NCBI GenBank assembly: GCA_031399165.1
Contig: JANNOO010000040.1
Span: 1 to 58,518 of the forward strand
Reading direction: 5' to 3'
From: JAKFWI01 sp031399165
GTDB lineage: Bacteria > Pseudomonadota > Alphaproteobacteria > Caulobacterales > Aquidulcibacteraceae
DNA: 58,518 nucleotides
Position numbers and translations under genes: made by a program. Of the stretch, positions 50,716 through 58,518 are shown piece after piece. Each line of letters starts with the position of its first letter. The stretch's first letter is position 1. The notes beneath the pieces were generated by a model. The model searched no databases and was not told where the DNA came from. It saw only the letters and a program-made list of their open reading frames with translations.

Positions 50716-51321
50716 ATGCGCGATCCAGACGCCGAACTCGTGCGGCGCGCAGGGCGGGGCGAGTCCGGCGCGGTGGAGACGCTTGTGCGCAGGCATCTGG
50801 GGCGCATCGCCGGCATGGCGCGCCGTGTGCTGGGCGACGCCGCCGAGGCGGAAGATGTGGCGCAGGAGACGTTTCTTCAGCTCTGGCGCAATGCCGGCAA
50901 ATGGCGCGATCAGGATGCGCAGATCGGTACGTGGCTGCACCGCGTGGCGCTCAATCTCTGTTACGACCGCCTGCGCAAGCGCGGGCGCTGGGTCGGTGAG
51001 GAGGCAGCGATGAACATACCTTCGTCTGTGCCGCATGCGGCCAACACCATCCTCGCAGCGCAGCGCGCCGAGGCGGTGAACGCGGCGCTGGCCTTGTTGC
51101 CGGAGCGTCAGCGCGCGGCCATTGCGCTATGCCATTACGAAGACATGTCAAACATCGAAGCGGCGGCGGCGCTGAACGTCAGCGTCGATGCGCTGGAGAG
51201 TTTGCTGGCGCGCGGCAGGCGCGCACTAAAGGCGGCGCTGAGCGCCGCCGCGGCCGATCTTGTTGGAGACGCCGAACCCCAAAGCCTGGAAGGAGCCCGC
51301 CATGGACCGCGCACGGTTTGA
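50716..51321 (+). CDS. ECF-type RNA polymerase sigma factor
   Basis: The 201-residue protein has sigma region 2 (AEDVAQETFLQLWRNAGKWRD, IGTWLHRVALNLCYDRLRK) and region 4 (LPERQRAAIALCHYEDMSNIEAAAALNVSVDALESLL). It should direct polymerase to stress or envelope genes. The putative anti-sigma gene overlaps its end by 20 bases. A short C-terminal extension after region 4 is present. Confidence 0.92.
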   Translation: MRDPDAELVRRAGRGESGAVETLVRRHLGRIAGMARRVLGDAAEAEDVAQETFLQLWRNAGKWRDQDAQIGTWLHRVALNLCYDRLRKRGRWVGEEAAMNIPSSVPHAANTILAAQRAEAVNAALALLPERQRAAIALCHYEDMSNIEAAAALNVSVDALESLLARGRRALKAALSAAAADLVGDAEPQSLEGARHGPRTV

Positions 51322-51685
51322 GGCGATCATCGCCGCTTATGGCGGCGAACCGCGCCGCTGGCCGGAAACTGAGCGCGCGGCCGCGGAACAAATCTGCGCG
51401 GAAAACCGCGGCGTTGTCGCGGACGCGGTGGCGCTCGACGCTGCGCTTGATCGCGCGCGTCAATCTTACGATCCGGCGCTGCTTGCGGCGCGCATAGTAA
51501 AGCAGCAGCGCTCGTTACGCGCGGCGCCGGCGCCCGGCGCGCGCTGGGCGCTTGCGGCCTGCGCGCTGGCCGGCGTTGCGATCGGGTTCGGCGCCGGCGC
51601 TGCGGTGGCCGCCGACGAACCAGGACAAGTTCTCGGCGCTGCGCTTGAAGCGCCGTATGATGTTGCAGAGGACAGCGGCGGATGA
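51302..51685 (+). CDS. Putative anti-sigma membrane protein
   Basis: The 127-residue protein has a cytoplasmic N-terminus (FEAIIAAYGGEPRRWPETERAAAEQ) and one membrane helix (about 83-104, ALAACALAGVAIGFGAGAAVA). Position and layout match the small anti-sigma proteins of ECF factors. The pattern YGG..RRWP recurs in such proteins of alphaproteobacteria. No zinc (HxxxCxxC) motif is present. It overlaps the next gene by 4 bases. Confidence 0.7.
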   Translation: MDRARFEAIIAAYGGEPRRWPETERAAAEQICAENRGVVADAVALDAALDRARQSYDPALLAARIVKQQRSLRAAPAPGARWALAACALAGVAIGFGAGAAVAADEPGQVLGAALEAPYDVAEDSGG

Positions 51686-52203
51686 ATGTTCCCTGGCGCG
51701 CGATCACAGTCGTTTCACTCGCGGTCAATCTGCTGATTGCCGGTGCGGCGGTGGGTTTCTTCATGTCTGGTTTTCCGCGCGGCGGTCCCGATTTTCGCGA
51801 TCGGGGGCTCAGGAACTTGCCGGAACAGCAACGCCACGAACTTGCACGCGCGCTTACCGGCGCGTGGGAATCCTCTCGCGATTTGCGGCGCGCAGCGCGT
51901 GACGCACGCGAAGGCGCCAGGGCTGTTGTGACGAAGGATCCCTATGACGAGGCGGCCGCGCGCAAGGCGCTTGGCGATATGCGCGCTGCGGATAGCGCGG
52001 TTCTCTCCCATTACCAGGACGCACTGGCGGCCAACCTGGGCGCGCTTTCGGCTGAACAGCGCGCCCTCGCGTTTCGCGCCGCCAGCCGGGCAGGGCCGGT
52101 CGGCGGCCTTGGCGGAAGGGGCCCGGGCATGCGCGATCAGCGGCGTGACGGGCCTCCCGATGGTCCGCCGGGCGAACCGCCTTCGGAGACGCCGCCGCGT
52201 TAG
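51682..52203 (+). CDS. ZraP/CnrX-like periplasmic metal sensor
   Basis: One N-terminal helix (about 8-30) anchors a periplasmic helical domain: NLPEQQRHELARALTGAWESS, AARKALGDMRAADSAVLSHYQDALAANLGALSAEQRALAFR read in part as LGALSAEQRALAF. This fits the periplasmic heavy-metal sensor family (PF13801), which bind Zn, Ni or Co or act as chaperones. The C-terminus is Pro/Gly-rich and disordered. It closes the sigma/anti-sigma operon. Confidence 0.8.
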   Translation: MNVPWRAITVVSLAVNLLIAGAAVGFFMSGFPRGGPDFRDRGLRNLPEQQRHELARALTGAWESSRDLRRAARDAREGARAVVTKDPYDEAAARKALGDMRAADSAVLSHYQDALAANLGALSAEQRALAFRAASRAGPVGGLGGRGPGMRDQRRDGPPDGPPGEPPSETPPR

Positions 52204-54677
52204 GCCGCGCTAGCGGCGAGCGCCTCTGGCGCGATCTTCGCGCGCGCGGGCAGGTAGATCGTAACGATCGTGCCGCGGCCTTCCTCGGAATCGATCTCCA
52301 TGCGCCCGCCATGCATTTGGACCAGGGATTTGGTGAGCGCCAAGCCAAGCCCGGTGCCGCCGCTGGTGCGTGACAGGGACATGTCCACCTGCTCGAATGC
52401 GCGCCCAAGCCGGGGCAGATATTCTTTCGGAATGCCGCAGCCCGTATCGATCACGGAAATGGTGACGCCGCCCTCGGCGGGCCGTACGCGCACCACAACG
52501 CCTCCCTGCGTGGTGAACTTTACCGCATTTGAAAGCAGGTTGAGCAGCATCTGCTTGACCGCGCGGTGATCGGCCTCGATCTCCGGCGCGGCTGAGCCAT
52601 CAACGATCAGCGACAGGCCCTTTTCATCGGCGCGGCGGCGCATCAGGCGCACGGCCTGGTCCACCGCTTCGAGCGGCTCTAGCGGCTGTGGCATAAGCGT
52701 GATCTTGCCGGCTTCGATCTTGGCCATGTCCAGAATATCGTTGATCAGATCTAGCAAAAGCTGACCGGACGCGAGAATATCTTTCGAATACTCCGCATAG
52801 CGCTTGTCACCGAGCGGGCCGAATAATTCGCTGGCCATCAATTCGGAGAAGCCGTTGATGGCGTTAAGGGGCGTACGCAATTCGTGGCTCATATTGGCCA
52901 GGAACGCGCTCTTGGCGCGGCTGGCCTCTTCGGCGCGGCGCTTTTCTTCTTCGTACTTCTTCGCCAGTTCGCGGTTACGCCCTTCTGACATTTCGAGTTG
53001 GCTGACCATCGAACGCAGATTGCGCTGGCTGCGCGCCAGCGCTTCTTCCTGACGTTTGAGTGCGGTGATGTCGGCGCCGACGGTGACGAGGCCGCCTTCC
53101 GCGGTGCGGCGCTCGACCATTTGCAGCCAAACGCCGGTTTTCAGTTCAACTTCCTGGATCTGCCCGTCCATCGGGTCCTGTTTCGACGCCTGCACTTCCT
53201 TGCGCGTGGCCGCGACGATGGCTTCATAACCTGCGCCTGCCCGCAGCAACGGCGCGGCGAGATTGAAGGCGCGCGCGTAGGAACGGTTCCACATCACCAG
53301 GCGCTTGCGCGAATCCCACAGCGCAAACGGGCCCGAATATGAATCGATTGCCTCACGCAGGCGCCGCTCCAGAGAGATCGCGCGGCTCTCTGCTTCGCGC
53401 TGGGGCGTGACGTCGATCGCGGTGCCGACGATGCGCAAGGAGTCCGGATCGTCGGGCGATTCAATTGCGAGGCCGCGCGCTTCGATCCAGATCGTGCCGG
53501 CGGTGGAGCGCACGCGGAACGAGGCTTCCAGAACGCCGCTTTCGCGCGCAGCGGTAAGCGCTTGCTCGGTGCGTTCGCGATCGTCGGGCGATACGAGTGC
53601 TAGAAAGCCTTCAAGGCGCATCGCGTTGGCAGGGGCGTGCAGCAATTCGGCGACGCGCGGGGAAAGATCCATCTGATCTGTGTCGAGCCGCCATTCGAAC
53701 ACGCCCGCCCGCGCGCCATCGACGGCGACGCGAAAACGGGCGCGCGTTGAGCTAAGTTCTGCTTCCGCCGTTTCAGCGCGCCGGCTCTGCTTCACCCAAA
53801 GGCGCAGCAATAAGATCGCCGCGGCGAGCGGAGCGCCGAACACCGCCAGATAGAGCGGGATCAAACCTTGCAGCGCGCTGAGCTCGGAAGCGGCGGGCGC
53901 GGCGGCGTAAATCTGGGCGCCCCCCGTGGCCAAGGCCGCGCTGCCTACGGCGATGCGCTGTCCGTCCTGCGTGCGCTCGGCAAAAGTGGCGCGCGTTGAA
54001 ACTGCGCCTTGGGGATTGAGCGACAGGGCTTTGGCGAGCGTATCGCGCGGCGCTTGTTGCTGCGCTTGGGGCTTGGCGGCCAGAACGGCGCCGTCGCGCG
54101 AAACCAAAAGCAGCCGCCCGCCGCCCGCATTGTCGGTCAGTAGGCTTCTGGATTCGAACACCAAAACCAGAATGTAATTGTCCGCACGCCGCGCCATGGC
54201 CAGCGCGCGCTGGCCGCTGGCGGTCTGCGCGACGCCGGACCAAGCGGCTTGATCCTGCAGCGCGGCGGCGGCGGCGCGCGCCAGCGGCGTCAACGCCGGA
54301 CGCGTGGAGGCGAGCGGTTCGCCGCCGGCTGCAAACACGGTTGCGCCCGACACGCCGCGCGCCCGCGCGGCCGCGCGGGCGACAGCGCCCGGATCGGCGC
54401 CGAGCATCTTGTTGGCCGCGCCCAGTTCGGCGGCCCCAGCGAGCATGCCCCAGGCGTGCGAGATGGCGGAATTGGCCTGCACGGCGGCGTCGGCGGCGAC
54501 GCGCGATTGCACGTTGGCCTCGGCCATCAGCGCCATTTCACTTTCCTGGTTGAAGCGATGCACACCGACAGCGCCGAAGCCGGCCAGCAGCGCGCATGAC
54601 AATGCAATAAGAAGGCTGCGCCGCGTGCGCGCCGCCTTCACCGCCGCCGATTCAGAATGGCTGACCTTTTCGGCCAC
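52200..54677 (-). CDS. pleC: PleC/DivJ-type PAS sensor kinase
   Basis: The 825-residue kinase has a helix (about 20-40), a periplasmic sensor, a second helix (about 275-297), two PAS domains (about 310-430 and 445-560), and a HisKA domain with His598 in FLANMSHELRTPLNAINGFSEL. FGPLGDKRYAEYSKDILASG is characteristic of the PleC/DivJ family, which set the phosphorylation of DivK/PleD at cell poles. ATPase boxes NLLSNAVKFT, DTGCGIPKEY and GGTGLGLALTKSL follow. Size and single periplasmic sensor favour PleC over DivJ; the symbol is tentative. Confidence 0.8.
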   Translation of the reverse strand: MAEKVSHSESAAVKAARTRRSLLIALSCALLAGFGAVGVHRFNQESEMALMAEANVQSRVAADAAVQANSAISHAWGMLAGAAELGAANKMLGADPGAVARAAARARGVSGATVFAAGGEPLASTRPALTPLARAAAAALQDQAAWSGVAQTASGQRALAMARRADNYILVLVFESRSLLTDNAGGGRLLLVSRDGAVLAAKPQAQQQAPRDTLAKALSLNPQGAVSTRATFAERTQDGQRIAVGSAALATGGAQIYAAAPAASELSALQGLIPLYLAVFGAPLAAAILLLRLWVKQSRRAETAEAELSSTRARFRVAVDGARAGVFEWRLDTDQMDLSPRVAELLHAPANAMRLEGFLALVSPDDRERTEQALTAARESGVLEASFRVRSTAGTIWIEARGLAIESPDDPDSLRIVGTAIDVTPQREAESRAISLERRLREAIDSYSGPFALWDSRKRLVMWNRSYARAFNLAAPLLRAGAGYEAIVAATRKEVQASKQDPMDGQIQEVELKTGVWLQMVERRTAEGGLVTVGADITALKRQEEALARSQRNLRSMVSQLEMSEGRNRELAKKYEEEKRRAEEASRAKSAFLANMSHELRTPLNAINGFSELMASELFGPLGDKRYAEYSKDILASGQLLLDLINDILDMAKIEAGKITLMPQPLEPLEAVDQAVRLMRRRADEKGLSLIVDGSAAPEIEADHRAVKQMLLNLLSNAVKFTTQGGVVVRVRPAEGGVTISVIDTGCGIPKEYLPRLGRAFEQVDMSLSRTSGGTGLGLALTKSLVQMHGGRMEIDSEEGRGTIVTIYLPARAKIAPEALAASAA

Positions 54678-54832
54678 CGAACTCTTTTCCTAGTCGTCCG
54701 TCCACGGACAAATACCCGAGGACATCATGCATCAGCCGGCCGCGCGCGACCGCCCGGCTTGCGAATCATTGCCCCAGAAAACTGTAACTGTTTGGTAAAG
54801 ATTCGGCGAGGCGAGCGCGCCTGTGGATGGTT

Positions 54833-57460
54833 TTAGCCGAGCGCCCGGGAAAGGATGTCGTGGGCGTTTTTCGACAGGTCCGGCCGCGCCAGCACGGCCT
54901 GCATGGCGGCGTGGGCGTGGCTCTGGCGCGCGTTGTCGAAGCGGCGCCAGTTTTCGAACGGCGCCAAGAGCCGTGAGGACAAAGCCGGATTCAGCGGATC
55001 GACTTCGCCGGCCACATTGGCCACGAACCGATAGCCTTCGCCGTCAGCGGCATGGAAGGCGCGCAGATTGCGCATCGCAAAGCTGGCTACGAGCGAGCGG
55101 ACGCGGTTCGGATTTTTCAGATCGAAATCGGGATGACGGCGCAGCGCGCGCACCCGCTCGATGGCGTCAGCGCGGGGCGCCGCCGCCTGGGCGGAAAACC
55201 ATTTGTCCATCACCAGAGGCGAGGCGTTCCAGCGCTTGTGGAACGCGGAGACCGCATCGTTAAACGCCTCAAGCCCGCTCGCGCCCAAGGCGTCGAGCGC
55301 GGCCATTTGTTCGGTCATCGTCGTGGCGCCGGCGAACGCCTGGCGCAAAACGGTTTCGCTTTGCCCGCCGAGCGCAGCCATCAGATCGAGCGCGGCCGAT
55401 TTCAGCGCGCGCCGGCCGGCGGCGTCCGCGCCCGCGGAAAATTCTTTCTCGCTGGGCGCTGCGGCAAGCGGCTCAAGTTTCGGGCGCAAGGCGGCGGCGA
55501 GTTCGCGGCGAAGGTCTTCGCGCGCTTCAAACAGTGCGTCCGGATCAGGCGCATCGCTGATCTGGATGAGATCGTTCAAATCAGGCAGCCGCAGCGCCAA
55601 AGCGGCGAACGCCGGATCCTGCTTCGCACGGTCAATCTCACGCGACAGCGCAAAGGCGAAGTCGGTCTCGGGCTCTGATTTGACGCCGGCCTTCAGGGCT
55701 TCGGCGCGCGCCAGTATGGCTGCGCGGCCCAGCGCCTGGCCCGCTTCCCAGCGCGTATACGCATCCGGATCGTGCGCCATTTGTGCGAGGCGTTCGGTTT
55801 TGGAGAGATCATCCTCCAGGATCACGGGCGAGGGAAACCCGCGCAGCAGCGCTGGCACCGGCGGGCGCGCAACGCCCTTGAATGTCCAGCTTTGCTCGGG
55901 CTGATCAAGCACAAGCAGATGTTCCTCGTTCGCCACGTCTGCGTCTTCGAGCTTCGGGGCCAGGATGGCGCCGTCAGCGGACACAAGCCCGACGCGCAGC
56001 GGAATCGGCACAGGGGTTTTTTCGGTCTGGCCGGGCGTGGCGGGAATGGATTGGCTGACGGTGAGTTCGTAGGTGTTGTTCGCCGCGTCGTATGCGCCGC
56101 GCGCTTTCAGCCGCGGCGTGCCGGCCTGCTCGTACCAGTGCATGAACCGGCGCAAATCGTGGCCGCTGGCTTCTTCGAAACAGGCGGTGAAATCCTCGAC
56201 CGTGGCGGCTGTGCCGTCGCAGCGGGCGAAGTAGAGCTGCATGCCTTTATCGAATGCGTCTTTGCCGATCAGGCTTTTGAGCAGGCGGATCACTTCCGCG
56301 CCTTTTTCGTAAACCGTAGCAGTGTAGAAATTGTCGATCTTGAGATAGGAGCGCGGGCGCACGTTGTGGGCGAGGGGCCCCGCGTCTTCGGGAAATTGCC
56401 GCGCGCGCAGGCGTTTGACGTCCTTAATGCGCTGGACGGGACGGGAGCGCTGATCAGCGGAGAATTCCTCGTCGCGGTAAACCGTCAGCCCTTCCTTGAG
56501 GCAGAGCTGAAACCAGTCACGCAACGTGATGCGATTGCCGGTCCAGTTATGGAAATATTCGTGCGCGACGACGCTTTCGATCGCCTCGTAATCGCCGTCC
56601 GTCGCGGTTTGCGGATCGGCGAGCACGTAGGATGAATTGAAGATGTTGAGGCCCTTGTTCTCCATCGCGCCGAAATTGAAATCGCGCACGGCGACGATGT
56701 TGAACACGGTCAGATCGTACTCGCGGCGGAAGACGTCTTCGTCCCATTTCATCGCGCGTTTGAGCGAATCCATGGCGTAGCCGGCGCGGGAGGCGTCGCC
56801 CTTATCGACATGCACGCCGAGCTTCACGCGCTTGCCGCTCATGGTCACGAAGTCGTCGTAGATGGAATCGAAGGCCCCGGCGACGAGCGCGAAGAGATAG
56901 GCTGGCTTCAAGTGCGGATCGCGCCAGATTGCGTAATGGCGCCCGTCGGCCAGATCGCCGGATTCGGCCAGATCGCCATTTGACATGAGTAGTGGAAAGC
57001 GCGCTTTTTCGGCCTCGATGCGCACCGTGTAGCGCGACAGGCAATCTGGCCGGTCGAGCGCGTAGGTGATCTTACGGAAGCCCTCCGGTTCGCACTGCGT
57101 GCAGAAGCGGCCGCCGGAAACGTAGAGACCCTCGAGCGCGGTGTTGGCGCTGGGATGAATGATGGTTTCGATCTCGAGCGTGAAGCGGTCGGGCGGGGTG
57201 TGAACAATCAGTCGCTCGTGCTCGACCGCGTAGGCGCTGGGCGCGAGCAGGGCGCCGTCGATGGCGAGGCGCTGAAGATCGAGCTGTTCGCCGTTGAGCA
57301 CGAGCGGGCGATCATGGACGCCAAGGCGGCGGACCTGGCTGCGCGCAACGACTTTTGTGTTCTCAGCGTCAAGCGTGAAGCGAAGGTCTATTTCATCGAC
57401 CGCAAAATCGCTTGGCGTGTAATCGGCAAGGCGCACCGGCATGGCCGCGTCGTCGCGCAT
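54833..57460 (-). CDS. pepN: Aminopeptidase N
   Basis: PepN is an M1 metallopeptidase that removes N-terminal residues from peptides. The exopeptidase motif GAMENKGLN is near 261-265 and the zinc site HEYFHNW at 300-306, with the third Glu in LKEGLTVYRDEEFS. Length is 875 residues from the ATG at 57460, which follows a GGGAGCAGG ribosome site. An alternative ATG (MPVRLADY) is 6 codons in. Confidence 0.95.
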   Translation of the reverse strand: MRDDAAMPVRLADYTPSDFAVDEIDLRFTLDAENTKVVARSQVRRLGVHDRPLVLNGEQLDLQRLAIDGALLAPSAYAVEHERLIVHTPPDRFTLEIETIIHPSANTALEGLYVSGGRFCTQCEPEGFRKITYALDRPDCLSRYTVRIEAEKARFPLLMSNGDLAESGDLADGRHYAIWRDPHLKPAYLFALVAGAFDSIYDDFVTMSGKRVKLGVHVDKGDASRAGYAMDSLKRAMKWDEDVFRREYDLTVFNIVAVRDFNFGAMENKGLNIFNSSYVLADPQTATDGDYEAIESVVAHEYFHNWTGNRITLRDWFQLCLKEGLTVYRDEEFSADQRSRPVQRIKDVKRLRARQFPEDAGPLAHNVRPRSYLKIDNFYTATVYEKGAEVIRLLKSLIGKDAFDKGMQLYFARCDGTAATVEDFTACFEEASGHDLRRFMHWYEQAGTPRLKARGAYDAANNTYELTVSQSIPATPGQTEKTPVPIPLRVGLVSADGAILAPKLEDADVANEEHLLVLDQPEQSWTFKGVARPPVPALLRGFPSPVILEDDLSKTERLAQMAHDPDAYTRWEAGQALGRAAILARAEALKAGVKSEPETDFAFALSREIDRAKQDPAFAALALRLPDLNDLIQISDAPDPDALFEAREDLRRELAAALRPKLEPLAAAPSEKEFSAGADAAGRRALKSAALDLMAALGGQSETVLRQAFAGATTMTEQMAALDALGASGLEAFNDAVSAFHKRWNASPLVMDKWFSAQAAAPRADAIERVRALRRHPDFDLKNPNRVRSLVASFAMRNLRAFHAADGEGYRFVANVAGEVDPLNPALSSRLLAPFENWRRFDNARQSHAHAAMQAVLARPDLSKNAHDILSRALG

Positions 57461-57552
57461 GAACCTGCTCCCCAAGAGAAGGAGCAGACATGGACGCATG
57501 GGCGCGCGAAATCAATCGCGCGGCGCTGACGATTTATTCAGCGGCCGCCAGG

Positions 57553-58131
57553 TTATTCGGCGAGCGCAAGCGCCCCGGGGCCAGCCGGCTCGGATTGATA
57601 TACGTCAGCCAGAACCTCGTCGGCGATGGCCAGCAAATCCTTCAGCCGGTCCGGCATGGCGGCGTCATAATCGCCGCCGAACTGGGCCAGATCGCGCGTC
57701 ATGCGCAGCATCTTCAGCGCGTTGACGATCACCCGGGCCTGAAACTCGATACGTTTGGGATTGCGGTCGTACTCGGCCGTTGGCACGCGCCAGCCGCCCC
57801 AATCCTGCTCGTCGGTGACGACGACCGGGTAGGAGCCGGGAAACGGATGGCTGCTGCGCTGGGCTTCGCCTTCCTGCGTCCAGCGATTGCTCATGCGCGA
57901 GACGCGCCAATGTTCGGACAGCGTGTGATCGAGCGACGTGTCGCGGTCGTCGCGGGTCTCAGCGCTCAATTCGTGAGCGACGAAGTCGCGGCCAAGGCCG
58001 ACATCGTAGAAAACCTTCAGCGGTTCTTCCACGCCCTTGACCCATTGCGGCATGATCCGCTCGACCGTCGACCAGATGCCGACGGGCTTGACGAATACGC
58101 GATCGCCGCGATTGAAGAGCGCCTTCGCCAT
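57553..58131 (-). CDS. Conserved protein of unknown function (192 aa)
   Basis: The ATG at 58131 gives MAKALFNRGDRVFVKPVGIWSTVERIMPQW, a Tudor-like or SH3-like barrel opening, followed by VFYDVGLGRDFVAHEL. A helical region with RVSRMSNRW, PVVVTDEQDWGGWRV and VIVNALKMLRMTRDLAQFGG follows. The pattern suggests a single-domain cytoplasmic protein. No family is recognised. Upstream codons in this frame are not used because they lack family-like sequence. Confidence 0.7.
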   Translation of the reverse strand: MAKALFNRGDRVFVKPVGIWSTVERIMPQWVKGVEEPLKVFYDVGLGRDFVAHELSAETRDDRDTSLDHTLSEHWRVSRMSNRWTQEGEAQRSSHPFPGSYPVVVTDEQDWGGWRVPTAEYDRNPKRIEFQARVIVNALKMLRMTRDLAQFGGDYDAAMPDRLKDLLAIADEVLADVYQSEPAGPGALALAE

Positions 58132-58307
58132 GAGAAATCCCACACCCAGTTTTTCAACACTATGCCCACGTCCGGTTGAGGTTTGGTGAAGAGCGCACAT
58201 TTTTCGGCCGGTGTGACGTGAGAATTTGTTAAGCATGGCGGCGTCAGCCATAAGAAGGCCGGGTTTACCGCCCCATAAGGGCGCCGCGTTCGCGAACGGC
58301 AGACGCC

Positions 58308-58518
58308 ATGCTACAGCGCGGCGGGGATCGCCTTTTGACCGTCTTTATCGCCCACACTGAAGCCGACATGGACGCCGCCGAATTGCTGGCCAAGGCGGTG
58401 GAGCGGCGCGGTCTGTTCGTCGAGCATGAGGGCGGCGAGCATATTGGGCGCGACCTGTTGGAGCGGGATGTGCTGGTGCTGGTCTGGTCCGGCGCATTGT
58501 CGGACGATCCCCACCGGC
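58308..58518 (+). CDS. Second TIR-domain protein, truncated by the window end
   Basis: Seventy codons are visible before the window ends. The product begins MLQRGGDRLLTVFIAHTEAD, with the TIR box 1 pattern (VFIAHTEADMDAA), then LLAKAVERRGLFVEHE and a LERDVLVLVWSGALSDDP strand typical of TIR strand D. The catalytic Glu would lie past the edge. It diverges from the unknown gene at 58131. It resembles the TIR at 24.7 kb in fold, but not closely in sequence. Confidence 0.65.
   Translation, partial: MLQRGGDRLLTVFIAHTEADMDAAELLAKAVERRGLFVEHEGGEHIGRDLLERDVLVLVWSGALSDDPHR

Noticed and set aside
54678..54832. Gap between the PleC-like kinase start and pepN
   Set aside because: No small gene or clear promoter motif was seen.

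Overview
The window is a stretch of high-GC alphaproteobacterial chromosome. It carries CcrM (GANTC methyltransferase), CckA, a PleC/DivJ-type kinase, DciA, the split atpIBE-b'-b operon, a CtrA box between flagellar promoters and a CycH/CcmI-type ccm operon. Together these point to Caulobacterales or a close stalked or budding relative such as a Hyphomonadaceae-like lineage. The genus cannot be read from the sequence. No rRNA, tRNA, CRISPR array, phage or transposase was seen.

Layout. 1-2.4 kb: pyrB with a coupled 50-residue membrane protein, a short orphan gene and ruvX. 2.5-6.8 kb: an N-acetylmuramidase-domain protein, a DUF599 membrane protein, gatC-CPCC-gatA and a DUF4188 protein. 6.7-9.2 kb: Fo subunits of ATP synthase on the minus strand. 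9.4-13.9 kb: an accessory zone with an HtrA lipoprotein, a frame-split caspase/SUMF1 gene and two back-to-back toxin-antitoxin pairs, one flanked by a decayed copy of the smc 3' end. 13.9-24.6 kb: housekeeping genes (smc, DsbA-like lipoprotein, dciA, mutY, gst, ccrM, rnhB, a zinc metallopeptidase). 24.7-27.4 kb: a membrane TIR protein followed by two secreted proteins that share one N-terminal module but have unrelated C-termini. 27.4-31.4 kb: radical SAM protein, SDR, TetR and a DUF4386 membrane protein. 31.4-37.3 kb: two divergent flagellar clusters (flgB-flgC-fliE; fliO-fliP-fliQ-fliR-flhB) interrupted by a composite repeat and a DUF29 gene. 37.4-43.4 kb: cckA and ccmI-E-F-H. 43.6-50.2 kb: degP, a two-component pair and glnE. 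50.3-52.2 kb: EF-hand protein, ECF sigma factor, putative anti-sigma and a ZraP-like protein. 52.2-58.5 kb: PleC-like kinase, pepN, a conserved unknown, and the start of a second TIR gene cut by the window end.

Functionally the region mixes cell-cycle control (CckA, PleC-like, CcrM, SMC, DciA) with a CtrA-linked flagellar locus. The ccrM leader carries a perfect DnaA box, two GANTC sites and a CtrA half-site. The most novel material is the TIR / shared-module / CBM-like / Sel1 cluster. Next are a composite hairpin-loop-hairpin repeat family with a conserved centre (three copies, one read in frame into fliP), and the toxin-antitoxin islet bounded by the smc-end duplication. All calls come from reading the sequence; no database search was run.
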